Positions 39,818-50,154 are shown, counted from the stretch's first letter. The stretch is DNA of 64,000 bases from Medicago truncatula (GCF_003473485.1 NC_053046.1:14146001-14210000); one strand, 5' to 3'. Notes: generated by a model from the letters alone, not told the origin. A program made the numbers and translations.

Positions 39818-41490
39818 TGTAACGACCCAAATTTTTGAGACATTAACTTATATATTTCTTAGTGAAAAAGATGAATATTTTTTTTTCTTCTTATAAATAA
39901 TAGGAGAAACTGAAAACTCATAGGCTTCAAAATACACGAATAAACAGGTTTCTCTTAAATTTTCAAAATAGTAAATCAGAGTTGTTTTACATCAAATATA
40001 AAATTCCTAAGAACAAGGCTTTCAGCCTTTTACTACCCAAGTACACATCCTAGTTGGTCAAAACTTTGGACGCTTGCGAGAACTCTCGCTAAGGCGCACC
40101 GAAGGTCCACATTTCTCGAAGCTTCTAACTGTAAATTGATATCATTATCTGATTTTCAAATACGGAAAAAGGGTCAACTCCCAAACAACAACAAACATAC
40201 AAGTTACACATTGATATTTAACATGTATTTTAAACCATTAAAATAGTATAATTATTAATATAAGGTACATAAAATATCAACACCCCAAACACCAGTGGAC
40301 TCGACAAATGCACGACACCCTAAGGATTGACCTATATGCGACACAAATGATTTGGATATCACCTCCCTTATAGGGCAACAAAAAGTTCTTCGTAGATATG
40401 TGTGGGTTTCAACCAATTATGAACACTCCACTGTGGCTCCAACCAATTAGGGACACCACATACCCCACGGGTCCCAACTAATTATGGGCACCAAAAGAAA
40501 ACAACGAGCCTCAACCAATTATGAGCACTCAACCAAGAAACGATAAGCCCCAACCAATTATGGGCACTCAAGACTTCAGGTCCCAACCAATTATAGGCAC
40601 CACGCGACAATGAATGTATGCATGCGACACATGATTATTAACTCCAAAAAATAGATCACACACAATGAGTATCCGACCAACCAAATTAATCATTGTCTTA
40701 ACCACCTGCCAGAGACACAGATTACATCGACAATAACTCTGACTTACAAATATGCAAGTCCGCAATTCAGATATGAAAACAACAAATTATGCTCACAGCC
40801 AATACAAAAGCAAGTTCACATAGTATGTAAGCATGGTACAATACATAAACATGTTAAAAACATCATCATTTTAACAACAAGTAAATACATAGGGAAAGAT
40901 CCAAGCATTCTAACATGTTTATATATGTCCTAGTGTTGCTCAATACATAAACTAGTCAATTTCAATAACCATTCGAACTTACTCAATATTACAACAACAA
41001 TGGACTAGTGTTGCTCATGATTAAACTCATATAAAAGTATGTCCTGTTAAAAGGAGTATATATCCCATAGAATATAGGGAAAGATCCAAGCATAACTTTA
41101 AAACTAAAAGAAATTGGAATAACGCATGAAAAAGACAACACTGATTGATTAACCCCTTTTTTTTTTTCTCCAATTTTTTTTATAACTATTTTAAAAGACA
41201 ATAACACCTAAACAATGTTCAAAAGTCTCAGCAATATAAACACAGAACTACCGATTAATAAAATAATAACATTGAAAATCCCGAGAGACTTTTGATTGTT
41301 CATGAATACATAGAAGTAAAAATAAGATTCTTACTTGCTTACCTAAGTTGATGGTTTGTTCTTTCTCCTTTTCTCTTCAAGATTTCCTCTAAGATTCTAT
41401 ATCTCTCTAAGTTTCTCTCCATTTTCTTCAAAGTGTATCAGTAAAGTGGTGAATGAATGGAATAAAGGAGGTAACCGATTGCTATTAATA
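39818..41490 (-). mobile_element. LTR-like insertion splitting the LINE (right edge uncertain)
   Basis: The plus-strand sequence starts abruptly with TGTAACGACCCAAATTTTTG at the edge of the LINE. Read on the minus strand this is a ...GGGTCGTTACA end, typical of large plant Gypsy LTRs, and the other side (41.49-41.30 kb) reads as a short AGAGAAA/CTTGAAG-rich leader. No gag-pol domain is visible, so a solo LTR is the likeliest reading. I could not find a matching target duplication, and the boundary near 41.35-41.50 kb is approximate. Confidence 0.45.
40405..40602 (+). repeat. six interspersed 20-bp repeats (CCAACCAATTATGGGCACC type)
   Basis: Six variants of CCCAACCAATTATGGGCACC occur at about 40410, 40438, 40467, 40511, 40549 and 40581, separated by roughly 10-25 unlike bases. 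Individual copies vary at two to four positions. They lie within the LTR-like insertion and look like an internal subrepeat array, not a coding or CRISPR feature. Confidence 0.75.
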
Positions 41491-42225
41491 GTTGAATGAA
41501 GGAGATCGAGGCGTATGCGGTAGGCTGACTTTACTGTATAGTTTACGTCAATCGAAGCATTCCACAAACAAGTATCTTCCATTTAGCAGACATGTAAGGG
41601 AATAAAATTCACGATAACAACATCTTGGGGATTAAAAATAGATAGAATCAGCATGTAATTCCATGAGAGGGAGTCTGTATTCAAGAGTTGACTAACTGTA
41701 AGCTCTTGAAGATGGGGAAGGCTTTGAATCCATGGCATATACCATAAATTTATTTTTGAACCGCCTCCAATCTTCCATCTATGACCCAATGTATACAGAG
41801 ATTGAGTACTCCAAAGACTCCTCCGGATGTAGCTTGGATTATGACCAAGAGGGACATCCAAGAAGTCCCGACAAGGGAAGTATTTGGCTTTGAGAATACA
41901 AGCGAGTAAGGAGTTAGAGTCTGTCATGAATTTCCAGCTTTGCTTACCGAGCATTGAGAGGTTGAAAACTTCCGTATTGCGAAAGCCTAGGCCTCTAAGA
42001 CTTTTGTGGAGGGTTAACTTTTCCTATCTCATCTAGTTAATACCACATACCATTCTTCTTAGAGCCCCTTATATAAAGAATTCATCATCCTCTCTAATTC
42101 CTCACATAATGAACTAAGAATGAGAAGGGTCCCCATACAATAAGTTGGAATGGCTTGGGCAACCGATTTAATCAAAACTTTTTTCCCAGCTCGAGATAGG
42201 GAACAAGCACTCCAAGATTGACAAC
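41491..42225 (-). pseudogene. LINE reverse transcriptase C-terminal remnant
   Basis: From 42225 downwards the minus strand reads WSACSLSRAGKKVLIKSVAQ then AIPTYCMGTLL, a stop, then MLGKQSWKFMTDSNSLLACI, LKAKYFPCRDFLDVPLGHNP, SYIRRSLWSTQSLYTLGHRW and KIGGGSKINLWYMPWIQSLP (41954-41600), then another stop and NASIDVNYTVKSAYR (about 41560-41500). These are the standard thumb and linker segments after the catalytic core of plant LINE polymerases. Stops and frame changes show it is dead. The catalytic YADD region and endonuclease are absent. Confidence 0.85.
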
Positions 42226-42349
42226 TTTCTCTCTCATACTCGTATTATATTTTTACATTCTCTCTGTTGCTTTGGTTTACATGCTAATACTTATTTTTCT
42301 TTGTAAATATGTAGTTATCATACAAATAGTTGTTGTTGAAATAACATAC

Positions 42350-44258
42350 CTATACTCCTAAGTATGAGTGAATTGGCAAAAACCCTTTTGAAATTGTAAC
42401 TTTCGCCAAAAAGCCTTAGATATTTAAGAAATTTCAAACCCCCCCTAAATCACCAAAAGTTAGTCAATTATCCCCCTTCGTTTGTTTTGCATTTTAAACT
42501 CTGTGACATGACAATTAAATGTACACGTGACGCCTCCATATGGGTTGAACCTTATGCCACGTCACAGGGGGTAAATGACTTTATTTTTTTATTTTGTTTT
42601 CTTCATCTTCTTCCTTCCACTTCTTCAACACCACCTTCATCAATATTCATAAAAATCCAGAAAATAATGTAAGAAACAACAACAATCAACAACAACATCA
42701 TCATCATCATGTCATTACTACACCTCCATCAACAACAATAACACCACTCAAACTAATCAACAAAAATTCATCAACCAATAACACAACAAAATCTCTAACA
42801 TCAAAATCAATTTATAACAAATATGTAAATTTCTGTTATAATATTATAAACAGAAACTTTACAATGACCCTTTTCAAGTTTTTATTGATGTGATGTTTTT
42901 TTTTTCTTTCACTTATTGATTTGTTGTGCCAATGACCCTTTTTGTATGAACAAGACTTTTTGACTATGTAGTCTCTCTAACATTAATGAGATGATGAATT
43001 TTTGTTGATTAGCTTAGGTGGTGTGTAATTTTGTTGTTTATGGGTTTATGGATTTTTGTTGATTAGCTTAGGCGGTGTTATTGTTGATGATGGTGGAAGT
43101 GTAGTAATGAGATGATGATGATGTTGTTGATGATTGTTGTTTCTTAAATTATTTTTTGGATTTTTTATTAATATTGATGAAGGTGGTGTTGGAGATGATG
43201 AAGAAGTGGAAAGTCATCTACCCCTATGATGTGGCATAAGTTTCAATCCATGTGGAGGTGTCATATGTATCGTTAATTGCAACATCATAGAGTTTAACGA
43301 TCAAAACAAATAGAGATGAGTAATTGACTAAGAGTAAGACCATTTACAATGGTGAAAAACATTCAACAACACTCAACACCCATTTTTTCAATTCCCAACA
43401 CTCCACATCATTTTCTCTCTCTTATTCAACATTCATTCAACTTTTACCCTCTCCAATGGTTTTTCATTCAACACTCTACCCCATCACCTTTTATTTCTTA
43501 TTCATATTTAATTTTGTATTTTTGTTTTTATAATTACATAAAATTACAATTATCGATTATAATTAAATTAAAATAAAAAACATATAACAATTTATTTTTG
43601 TTTTTAGTAAAAACAAAAATTATTTAAATAATTTATTTTTATTTTCTTAACTTAAAATGCAATACAACAAACCAAGCACGCAACACACAAGTAACTTATA
43701 ATGCAAGACAACAATAGAAAGCTAATAATAATATTAAGATAGTGAAAAATTTGGTTTTTTTTTCTGTGTCCAAATCAAATGAACCAAGTCTCTATTTATA
43801 GACAAAAAAAATCATTAATTTGTGTTAAAAAAAATTATTTGCAATGAAATAATTGAGTTCAAATTATTAAGATGATAAAAATTCAAACAGCTAATCGAAA
43901 TCTACTAAGTGTCCCCTCTTTATTTAATTATCTTTCTCTCTCCGAGTTTTTGTCACCACACACGCCCTGTTGGCGAGTGCGTCTCACGCACCAGCTTCAG
44001 CAAATTGCAACGCGCCACGTGTCCTCTGCGTGTCAGACTTCAACATGTTTACTTCTTTCATCTCCTCTCACATTCACATCATTTTTCTATCATTTTCAAC
44101 ACCCTCCTACAATGATTCAACATGTATAGCATGGTTGTCAACTATCCCATTGCACATGGTCTAACGTTTGAAGTTTCTTAAATATCATAAGATTTTTTAC
44201 GAAAGTTACGATTTTGAGGATTTCGCCAATTCACTCTCCTAAGAATTAAGTATACTAC
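42350..44258. mobile_element. long inverted-repeat (fold-back) element, interrupted
   Basis: The left arm (about 42350-42790) is mirrored by the right arm (about 42990-43334 and 44165-44258). Matching outer phrases are GAGTGAATTGGCAAAAAC with CGCCAATTCACTC, TTAGATATTTAAGAAATTTC with TTTCTTAAATATCATAAG, AGTCAATTA with TAATTGACT, and inner ones are CACTTCTTCAACACCACCTT with GGTGGTGTTGGAGATGATGA. The right arm is split by another element (43338-44161). Without that, the unit is about 1.09 kb. No protein is encoded. It may be a long-TIR Mutator-type or fold-back transposon; the family is not identified. Confidence 0.7.
43338..44161. mobile_element. non-autonomous DNA element nested in the inverted-repeat element
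   Basis: Ends are GACCATTTACAATGG and, reverse-complemented from the right, GACCATGTGCAATGG. TAA triplets flank both sides (43335-43337, 44162-44164), and the sequences outside are the two halves of the right arm described above. Length is 824 bases. The interior is AT-rich on the left and CT-rich on the right (43.9-44.1 kb) without a recognisable transposase. TAA flanks suggest the PIF/Harbinger superfamily. Confidence 0.7.
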
Positions 44259-44714
44259 TCTACTCTTAGTCTCTTACATAATCCAAAATATTAGGGTCAA
44301 ATAGTCAAATGTTGGATATCTAAATTTGAAGAGTTTTGCTGTTCCCACATATAGTATGGCTGTGCCACACCAGTAATTTACGCAAATACCCTCTCGGCAG
44401 TTAACTACCGAGGTTTTTAGGAAACCGGCGGCAGTTAACTCCCGAGGAAAATGTTTCATCCGATGAAACAGCTACCTGCTCCCCCTACACACTATTTTTC
44501 ATCACCTTCATTTCCAACCTCATTTCAATCCCAAAATCCATTTTTTCTATAATCAATTTTTGATCCAAAATCATTCAAGCATCAAGCATAGGAGGTATCA
44601 ACACACTAGTTCTTTTTTTTTTGGTAGAAATTACACCGATGTATTTTTTTGGGTCGAAATTGTAACGTCAATTTTTTGGTGGCCAATATATAACTAACAT
44701 TATGTAATTTATAT

Positions 44715-44716
<2 letters not shown>

Positions 44717-44746
<30 letters not shown>
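44717..44746. repeat. (AT)n microsatellite inside the MULE
   Basis: About 30 bases of alternating TA. Confidence 0.85.
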
Positions 44747-44749
<3 letters not shown>

Positions 44750-44893
44750 AATATGATTTTTATGTGGAGAAAATAATGCAATACTAATTTATAGCTTTTT
44801 AATGTTTTCCGCATTTCATTTATTCGTTATTACATTCCATTTAATTTTGTTCTAATATATGATTCTTTTGTTACAAAATTTTTCAAGTGAGAC

Positions 44894-45238
44894 ATGTCTG
44901 AGGTTGCACAAATTGAAGGGCGGGTTAGGTACTCCGCGTTTAAAAAGACGGTTAAGGTTATGATAACGCCGACGGACTCTCTTGACAATTCGAAAGCACA
45001 ACTTAACACTTATTTTGAGCATCTTGGTGAAAATCAATATACACGTCACTTGTTTGGTCAAATGCCATGCATAGACCTAGGAGAAGATAGAGATGAATAC
45101 GCATGGAAAACGGCAAGCTATATGCCTTTGCTTATTCGCGACGACGGCGACGTCGGATTTATGTTTCGGAATATGGTGGAAGACAATATATTATATATGT
45201 ATGTTCGTTCCATATGTAATTGCATTGAATGTAAGTAG
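44894..45238 (+). pseudogene. N-terminal fragment of a MULE-encoded protein
   Basis: A 114-aa frame starts MSEVAQIEGRVRYSAFKKTV and includes FGQMPCIDLGEDRDEYAWKT and YMPLLIRDDGDVGFMFRNMV then LYMYV. The last part resembles the region before the MuDR N-terminal domain in plant MULE transposases, where a 'pl.i.dd.dv..mf' pattern precedes a short strand. The MULE zinc knuckle, DDE catalytic triad and SWIM domain are absent. It therefore cannot transpose the element itself. A captured host fragment (Pack-MULE) is the alternative. Confidence 0.5.
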
Positions 45239-45632
45239 GGATTTAATTTAATGATGTGTAATGAGTAGTTTAATTATGGACACTTTGTAATGTTTTGATG
45301 AATTTCAAACGTCTGTTTCAATCATACATATGAATTATATTACATTTGGAAATGCTCTGGTTTAATTACAGGTAAAAACTGGCCGAAAAAATGGCTTGGA
45401 AATACTTAGAATTATGCAGAACCTGCTGTCTGCATAATTAAATTTCCTCGGCCGTTAACTACCGAGGTTTTCCTCGGCAGTTAACTGCCGCCGGTTTCCT
45501 AAAAACCTCGGTAGCAAACTGCCGAAGGGTATTTTGGTATTTTACTCGTGTGACACAGCCAAACAACATGTGGGAACAGCAATACTCAAATTTGAAAAAG
45601 CTACCACTCACCCCAAGCTAAACAAAGCAAGC

Positions 45633-45655
45633 AGCACAGCACAGCACAGCACAGC
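45633..45655 (+). repeat. (CAGCA)n in the 5' UTR of copy 1
   Basis: About four to five CAGCA units just upstream of the start codon; copy 2 has only a short related 'acagcatagcatacag'. Confidence 0.8.
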
Positions 45656-45672
45656 AATACATACAGTACGAA

Positions 45673-47822
45673 ATGCGTCCGTACGACTCCGACGGCTGGC
45701 CCGGCATCGAACTCTCCCGCCCTCTCACCGACTATCTCTCCGACCCCGACAAAATAACTCACCCACTCTACCGTTTCCTCGCCAACTACATTGCTACAAA
45801 AACCTCTTCCCTCACCGAAGTCGAGATAGCTCGCCTCACCACCGCCGAGATAAATAACCTCATCTCTCAACTCCCTGAACCTGAGATCAACCGCATCCTC
45901 AACGCCGGCGTTTCCGAGCTTTTCGCCGGCATCACTGAACAAATCGCTCCTTACTTGGCCATGTTTTTTGCCGGTAACTTCACACTCATTGCTCTTTCTT
46001 CATCCATTTTATGTTTGTTAAGCTCATCTCATCTCATCTCTTTTTTTTTTAGGTTGCTTTGGCCTCACACTCCTAAGTTGCTTCTTCATTTACCGGGTAT
46101 TAGAGTTTCACATTATTCCTTTTCATTCATTTCTCACCTTACAATTTTGGTGTTAACATTTTTTCTTTTCTTTTCTGAACTAACGGTGTTATTTCTTTAT
46201 TATCTTTGTTTTTTCGGTCTTAGGGGTGGAACAGAAGATTGCTATCTTCTCGGCATGCTGGACATCCCCGACATGCTGTCATCTTCTTTACCAATGTTGC
46301 TTTTGAGGTAACAAACTGCTTCTTGTTAGCTCAGAGCTACTTGGGTGACATTAATCTATTTTAGATGAGAGAGAATGATAGATGAATGTATTAAAATAAA
46401 TTATTTAGATTAACGAGAATGATTGATTATGAGAAAGATAGGAACAATGTCACTAATGTCACCAAAACCATGTCACCCAAGTGCTACCCTTTTTTGTCAT
46501 AATAAATAAAATTTGATTTAACATTTCGAGGATAAGTGTCTCTTTATGTGTGTGCACGTCTAAACACTATACATTTGGTCTTCCGACCTTACAATACTAG
46601 CTTGTTAGCTCATGACTTGCCAACCCGTGTTAAGTTGCTATAAACCTGAGCAAAAGCTATGCGGCCATGCGTGGTTGAACCAACACGGGCTTGATTTTGG
46701 TTCTTTGAGCAAGTGTTTTGAATAGCAGGCTTATAGAAACAAAGTGTGGTTGAGTGGCTATGCGACCAATGCCATGTAATGTACTGGTTTGGTTGCAACC
46801 TGAAATGTTCAAGTTCAAGATCAATAATATTTTGTTCTTTTGGATCACTCACCATCCTCTCTATACAACCCATTAGACCCTTTTTAACTTCAAATTAGGA
46901 GCATAATACAGTTCAGGGTTAACAAAATAGCCTGCATCATGCAAAGTCTTTATGATATTCCATATAGGCAACTAACTAAGTATAGGATAAATTGAATTAG
47001 TGTGTAATTTTAAAACTTAAGTTAAAATTTGATTGATGCCATAAACATGGATAGTTAGGTACCTCTTTTTGAACCCGTCAAACTCTTTTTGTATATTCTG
47101 CTTAGCTCCATTCATGGCCTCATAAATTCATAAATAAACTCCATGACTGGTTTCTCATATGAATCACCATTCGAAGCACTTCGAATAGCTGACTTGCACC
47201 CTTCAAACAAATTACAGTATACCCTTCCATAAATCCTTGTCCAAAACCACATCCTCAACCAATTTTCCCTCCCCTGACCTTGTAAACATGCTGGTCTTCC
47301 ATTGGTCACTTGTGAACATTGTAATCAAAGACCCCTTGTTCTCATGAAAAAACCTTAAAGTTAAGTACTATGTTGCAAAGGGAATTAAGCCCGGTTTCAC
47401 CAAATTTTTCCCTTTTGTGAAGTGTTGCAGGAGAGAAATGAGAAAAGTCCTAGTAAAACAAATATAGTCTGTAATTCTTCTACCTTTTGGATCTAGTATT
47501 GTCCATTGAATGTGCCAATTATACAAATTGACCTTCACTTTATGTCATTCAACAGACTGGTGTACTGAGTAACCCTTTGAATTTTGTTTTGTCCAATGAA
47601 TCTGCCAACTGCAGGAAGTAGAGCACAATGAGGAAGGCACATCTGACGTTTCAAGCACTGGATCTACTGGTATTTGCACATCCTGTTTTTTTTAATTGCT
47701 TTTCTTTGTGGCGTTGAGGTGCAGATTTGGATCCCTTTAAGGAAGAAAGTTTGGATCCCTTTAAGAAAACTTGCAAAAGGGAAGTGTTTCAATTACTTGT
47801 TATTCGACTCCAGAAATTCTAG
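45673..47822 (+). CDS. unknown protein, duplicate copy 1 (probably damaged)
   Basis: Exons read as 45673-45973, 46053-46096, 46224-46307, 47615-47669 and 47725-47822, all GT-AG, 582 bases, about 193 aa. Exon 1 encodes MRPYDSDGWPGIELSRPLTD, FLANYIATKTSSLTEVEIAR and PEINRILNAGVSELFAGITE; exon 2 encodes a hydrophobic GCFGLTLLSCFFIY that could be a membrane helix. Compared with copy 2 it lacks the two exons for ERLEPSTTSRFLSRS and GLKVIGEIYSRG, and its last exon has a net 4-base difference that shifts frame to an early stop. More exon-like pieces occur downstream (50155-50220, 51307-51360), so the 3' end is uncertain. I do not recognise the family. The MULE lies about 80 bases upstream and may alter expression. 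Confidence 0.6.
46340..46481. mobile_element. small MITE in copy-1 intron 3
   Basis: The ends CTTGGGTGACAT and ATG(T)CACCCAAG are inverted; GCTA flanks each side (about 46336-46339 and 46483-46486). The corresponding site in copy 2 (about 53560) lacks it. The interior is AT-rich without coding sequence. Confidence 0.65.
46610..46873 (-). pseudogene. hAT-type transposase fragment (C-terminal side)
   Basis: The minus strand reads MGCIERMVSDPKEQNIIDLE and LEHFRLQ, resembling the region before the dimerisation domain of plant hAT-like (DUF659/BED) proteins, then degenerates. It lies next to the larger fragment at 47.1-47.55 kb on the same strand. Confidence 0.45.
47100..47545 (-). pseudogene. 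hAT-like (DUF659) transposase fragment in copy 1
   Basis: Homologous at DNA level to 54480-54870. On the minus strand it retains the downstream part SAIRSASNGDSYEKPVMEFI and YEFM, corresponding to the usual 'vlrmvDsdekPamgfiYeam' segment, but the upstream part is broken by frame changes. It lies within the host gene's intron in opposite orientation. Confidence 0.65.
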
Positions 47823-47969
47823 AAAATGGCAATATAAACATGTACCCTTTTGCTGTTCATAACTTAAAGGTACACTGTATGTGTGATTATAATGCTCTGT
47901 TGCATGAGTCTTTTACTGTGCCATTTTTCTAACTGGAGTTGATTATCGATCTTGAACAAATAACTAAAC

Positions 47970-48045
47970 TGATGATGATGTTGTTGTCTATGTTGTTGTT
48001 GGTATTAATGTTGTTGCTGTTGGTATTAATGTTGTTGTTGTTTGG
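47970..48045 (+). repeat. GTT-rich minisatellite, copy 1
   Basis: Repeats of (GTT)n with the unit GTTGGTATTAATGTTGTTGCT present twice; copy 2 has a shorter version at about 55255-55300. Confidence 0.7.
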
Positions 48046-48689
48046 TTCAGCCTTCACTATACAATATGCAAAAAGATGAAAATAAATTAGTTTGATGCTA
48101 TGAATCTTTTGTATCCTGCTTCTTGTTGTTACTATGTATTAATTAATCATCTCTGTTGTGTTGCGTGAAGAAGAGAGCAAATGTATAATAGAAATGAATG
48201 AATGAAAAAAAAGGTTCAAAACTTGTAAGTATTTATATTGGGAGGTGAAGAGAAAATATCATCATAAGTTCAGAGAAAATGGGAAACAACAACAAGACTA
48301 AGAATAAGGAATATGGTTGACACCTTTGACAATTCATGAGGTGTTGAGCAGACAGTGGAATTGAATGTCATTTTGAAACGGGAATATGGTTCATTCCTTA
48401 GCTTATTTATTAACTTACACAAGTGTTGATACCATGATGATTCAAACAAGTATTACACTATGGTAAAATTATATCTAAAAACGTTTTGTATGCTGCATTA
48501 TGTTTATTGTGTCCTCTGGAATTAGTTTGTATCCACTGTTAGTATTGTGCTCTGTCACTTTTCTGAATTAGCCTAGAAGAATTTATACGACATTTGCATC
48601 CTATAGCTGGAGTGGAGTTTGTTTTCATTTATATTTTACCTATATAATTTTAGAAATGGTAACACGCCTAATTTGTTTATTATTTTAGC

Positions 48690-49010
48690 AATGTAGTCAG
48701 GTTCGAGTTTTTAAGTTAGATTGGTAGGCTGGTCAAAGTTCATAAACACGTGGGTTGTAACACGATTTGGAAGTAGGAATGGTAGGTTGATAGAGTTGAG
48801 AGAAAAAAACAAAAAATAGTGGAAAAACATAGGAACCAAGCAAAAAAAACACAGAAAATAGAGGAAAAACAGAGGAAATAAGCAGAGAAAATAGAGGAAA
48901 AACAGAAGAAAACAGAGCAGAAACAAACCCAAGTAAAGTCAAAGCACGATTAAGGTGCCGTGGGACGTGGGATCGTACGATCCTACAAACCATTACTCGA
49001 TCCTGAGTAC
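48690..49010. repeat. copy-1-specific insertion with AGAGGAAAAAC repeats
   Basis: Sequence between 'ttagcaatgtag' and 'cactaacatatgacatataatg' has no counterpart at the aligned point of copy 2 (about 55.93-56.19 kb is different). It contains five approximate GAGGAAAAACAGA units (48.82-48.92 kb) and GTGGGATCGTACGATCCTAC, a palindrome. The origin is unclear. Confidence 0.45.
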
Positions 49011-49706
49011 ACTAACATATGACATATAATGAAGAGCTGCGTAAGGAATAATCTTTGGCATACTTGCTCTATTTTTACATGTAGTTGTTTATGTATAATG
49101 TTTGCTCCAATAACTTCTCTTCCATTATATTTTATTAATGCTAAAATTGAAAATCTCTACTGCAGTTAATGATCCGGAGAGTCACCCATGAATGGGAGTC
49201 TTTCTCCTTGCCGGCATATACTCCATGTAAGTTATGTCTACAAGTTTTTAATTGACAAGATCTTGTTGCATGTATACTTTTTTTTGAGGCATTGTTGCTT
49301 ATTTACTTATTTTTCATCTTCTTTCCCACTAGTTTCATGATTTCTACTATTGCCATTTACTTGAGGGTGAGATACGTGATTCTCTTTGGTCTTCACATTC
49401 TATCCATGAAGCATATATGCATATGAATCACATATAAATTGAAAAAGGGAAAAATACATTACAAAGGTTTCATTTGTGCTAACAGCTAAATAACCAATAA
49501 TTTGTTTAGTTATTTATATCATAGTTGATTCTCTACTTTGTGCATGGTTTGCAGGGTTTATCTCTTTTGCCTTTTGTTATTATATGAGCTTGTAATTATA
49601 TTCTTTAACTTAGTAGAAACCATTGCTCCATATTTTCTATTCTTCTTTGTTGGGTTCCTGAAACTAGTGCTGGATTGAGACTTTTCTGGTTTCAAGTTTC
49701 AAGCTA

Positions 49707-49844
49707 GAAACCCACTTGGGTTGGCCGAGTGGAATTGGCTTGGAACCTGGGAGTGTGCTCCTCCTCAAGGTCTCAGGTTCGATTCTCTCTGGTGCCAATT
49801 TGAGGGGGTTAGTTAGTTTAGCCTCTTCAAAAAAAAAAAAAAAA
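49707..49844 (+). mobile_element. tRNA-derived SINE
   Basis: A Pol III A-box-like GGTTGGCCGAGTGGAATTGG and B-box GGTTCGATTCT lie 50-60 bases apart, followed by a unique tail and a terminal run of about 16 A. The 11-base direct repeat GTTTCAAGCTA flanks it (49696-49706, 49845-49855; 13 bases if AA is counted). The paralogous position in copy 2 (about 56858-56872) reads TTTCAAGCTAGAGTGGTTC without interruption. The head resembles a tRNA-Ser/Leu type gene but cannot fold as a full tRNA. Confidence 0.92.
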
Positions 49845-50154
49845 GTTTCAAGCTATAATGGTTCTCTTTCCTTTTTGAATTTTGCATACTCCTTTAAACT
49901 AGAAATTTATTTTAGTTCACGCATAAATGTCAATGATGAATTTTTGGTACTTAATCATTTTATATTTTAATGAATGTTTGTCCTATTCTGTGTATGCTAC
50001 TTTGATCTTGCTCCTTATTATTGTGTTAATTAGTATGGAAAGTGGTTCCTTACCAGAGTAAATTTTTCACATGCATCAGTTATTTTTTTGTACTTGTGGT
50101 GTATATGATATATTTGAGTTAAAATGATATAATTGTTTCCCTACCATGATGCAG

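Larger units (their letters stand above)
44331..45587 (+). mobile_element. Mutator-like element (MULE), non-autonomous
   Basis: A 1257-base element flanked by the perfect 9-base duplication AAATTTGAA (44322-44330 and 45588-45596), the diagnostic target size for Mutator. Terminal inverted repeats are about 130 bases: the left begins GAGTTTTGCTGTTCCCACAT and the right, reverse-complemented, GAGTATTGCTGTTCCCACAT. Both continue to matching CGGCAGTTAACT/CTACCGAGGTTTTTAGGAAA and GCCGAGGAAAA blocks. The TIRs contain short internal palindromes (cctcggcagttaactgccg). It sits about 80 bases upstream of the copy-1 start codon; copy 2 has the empty site. Confidence 0.92.

Noticed and set aside
40405..40602. 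CRISPR-like array
   Set aside because: Repeats are imperfect, spacers vary in length, there are no cas genes, and the DNA is a plant nuclear retroelement.
43324..44164. Several overlapping frames of 60-85 codons in 43.3-44.2 kb
   Set aside because: They lie inside a TAA-flanked non-autonomous element, overlap one another in different frames, and show low-complexity Ser/His/Phe composition.
45601..45942. Antisense frame of 113 codons over exon 1 of duplicate copy 1 (and the similar one at 52785-52982)
   Set aside because: These are reverse frames of the duplicated exon; sense exons have matching splice sites and phases in both copies.
49155..49200. Possible short exon (VNDPESHP / VDDPESLP) in both duplicates
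   Set aside because: There is an acceptor-like CTGCAG/CTGTAG, but the frame stops within nine codons and conservation is no better than the neighbouring intron.
49716..49800. A functional tRNA-Ser/Leu gene
   Set aside because: A- and B-boxes are present, but the sequence does not close an acceptor stem and it ends in an A tail within target duplications, so it is a SINE.
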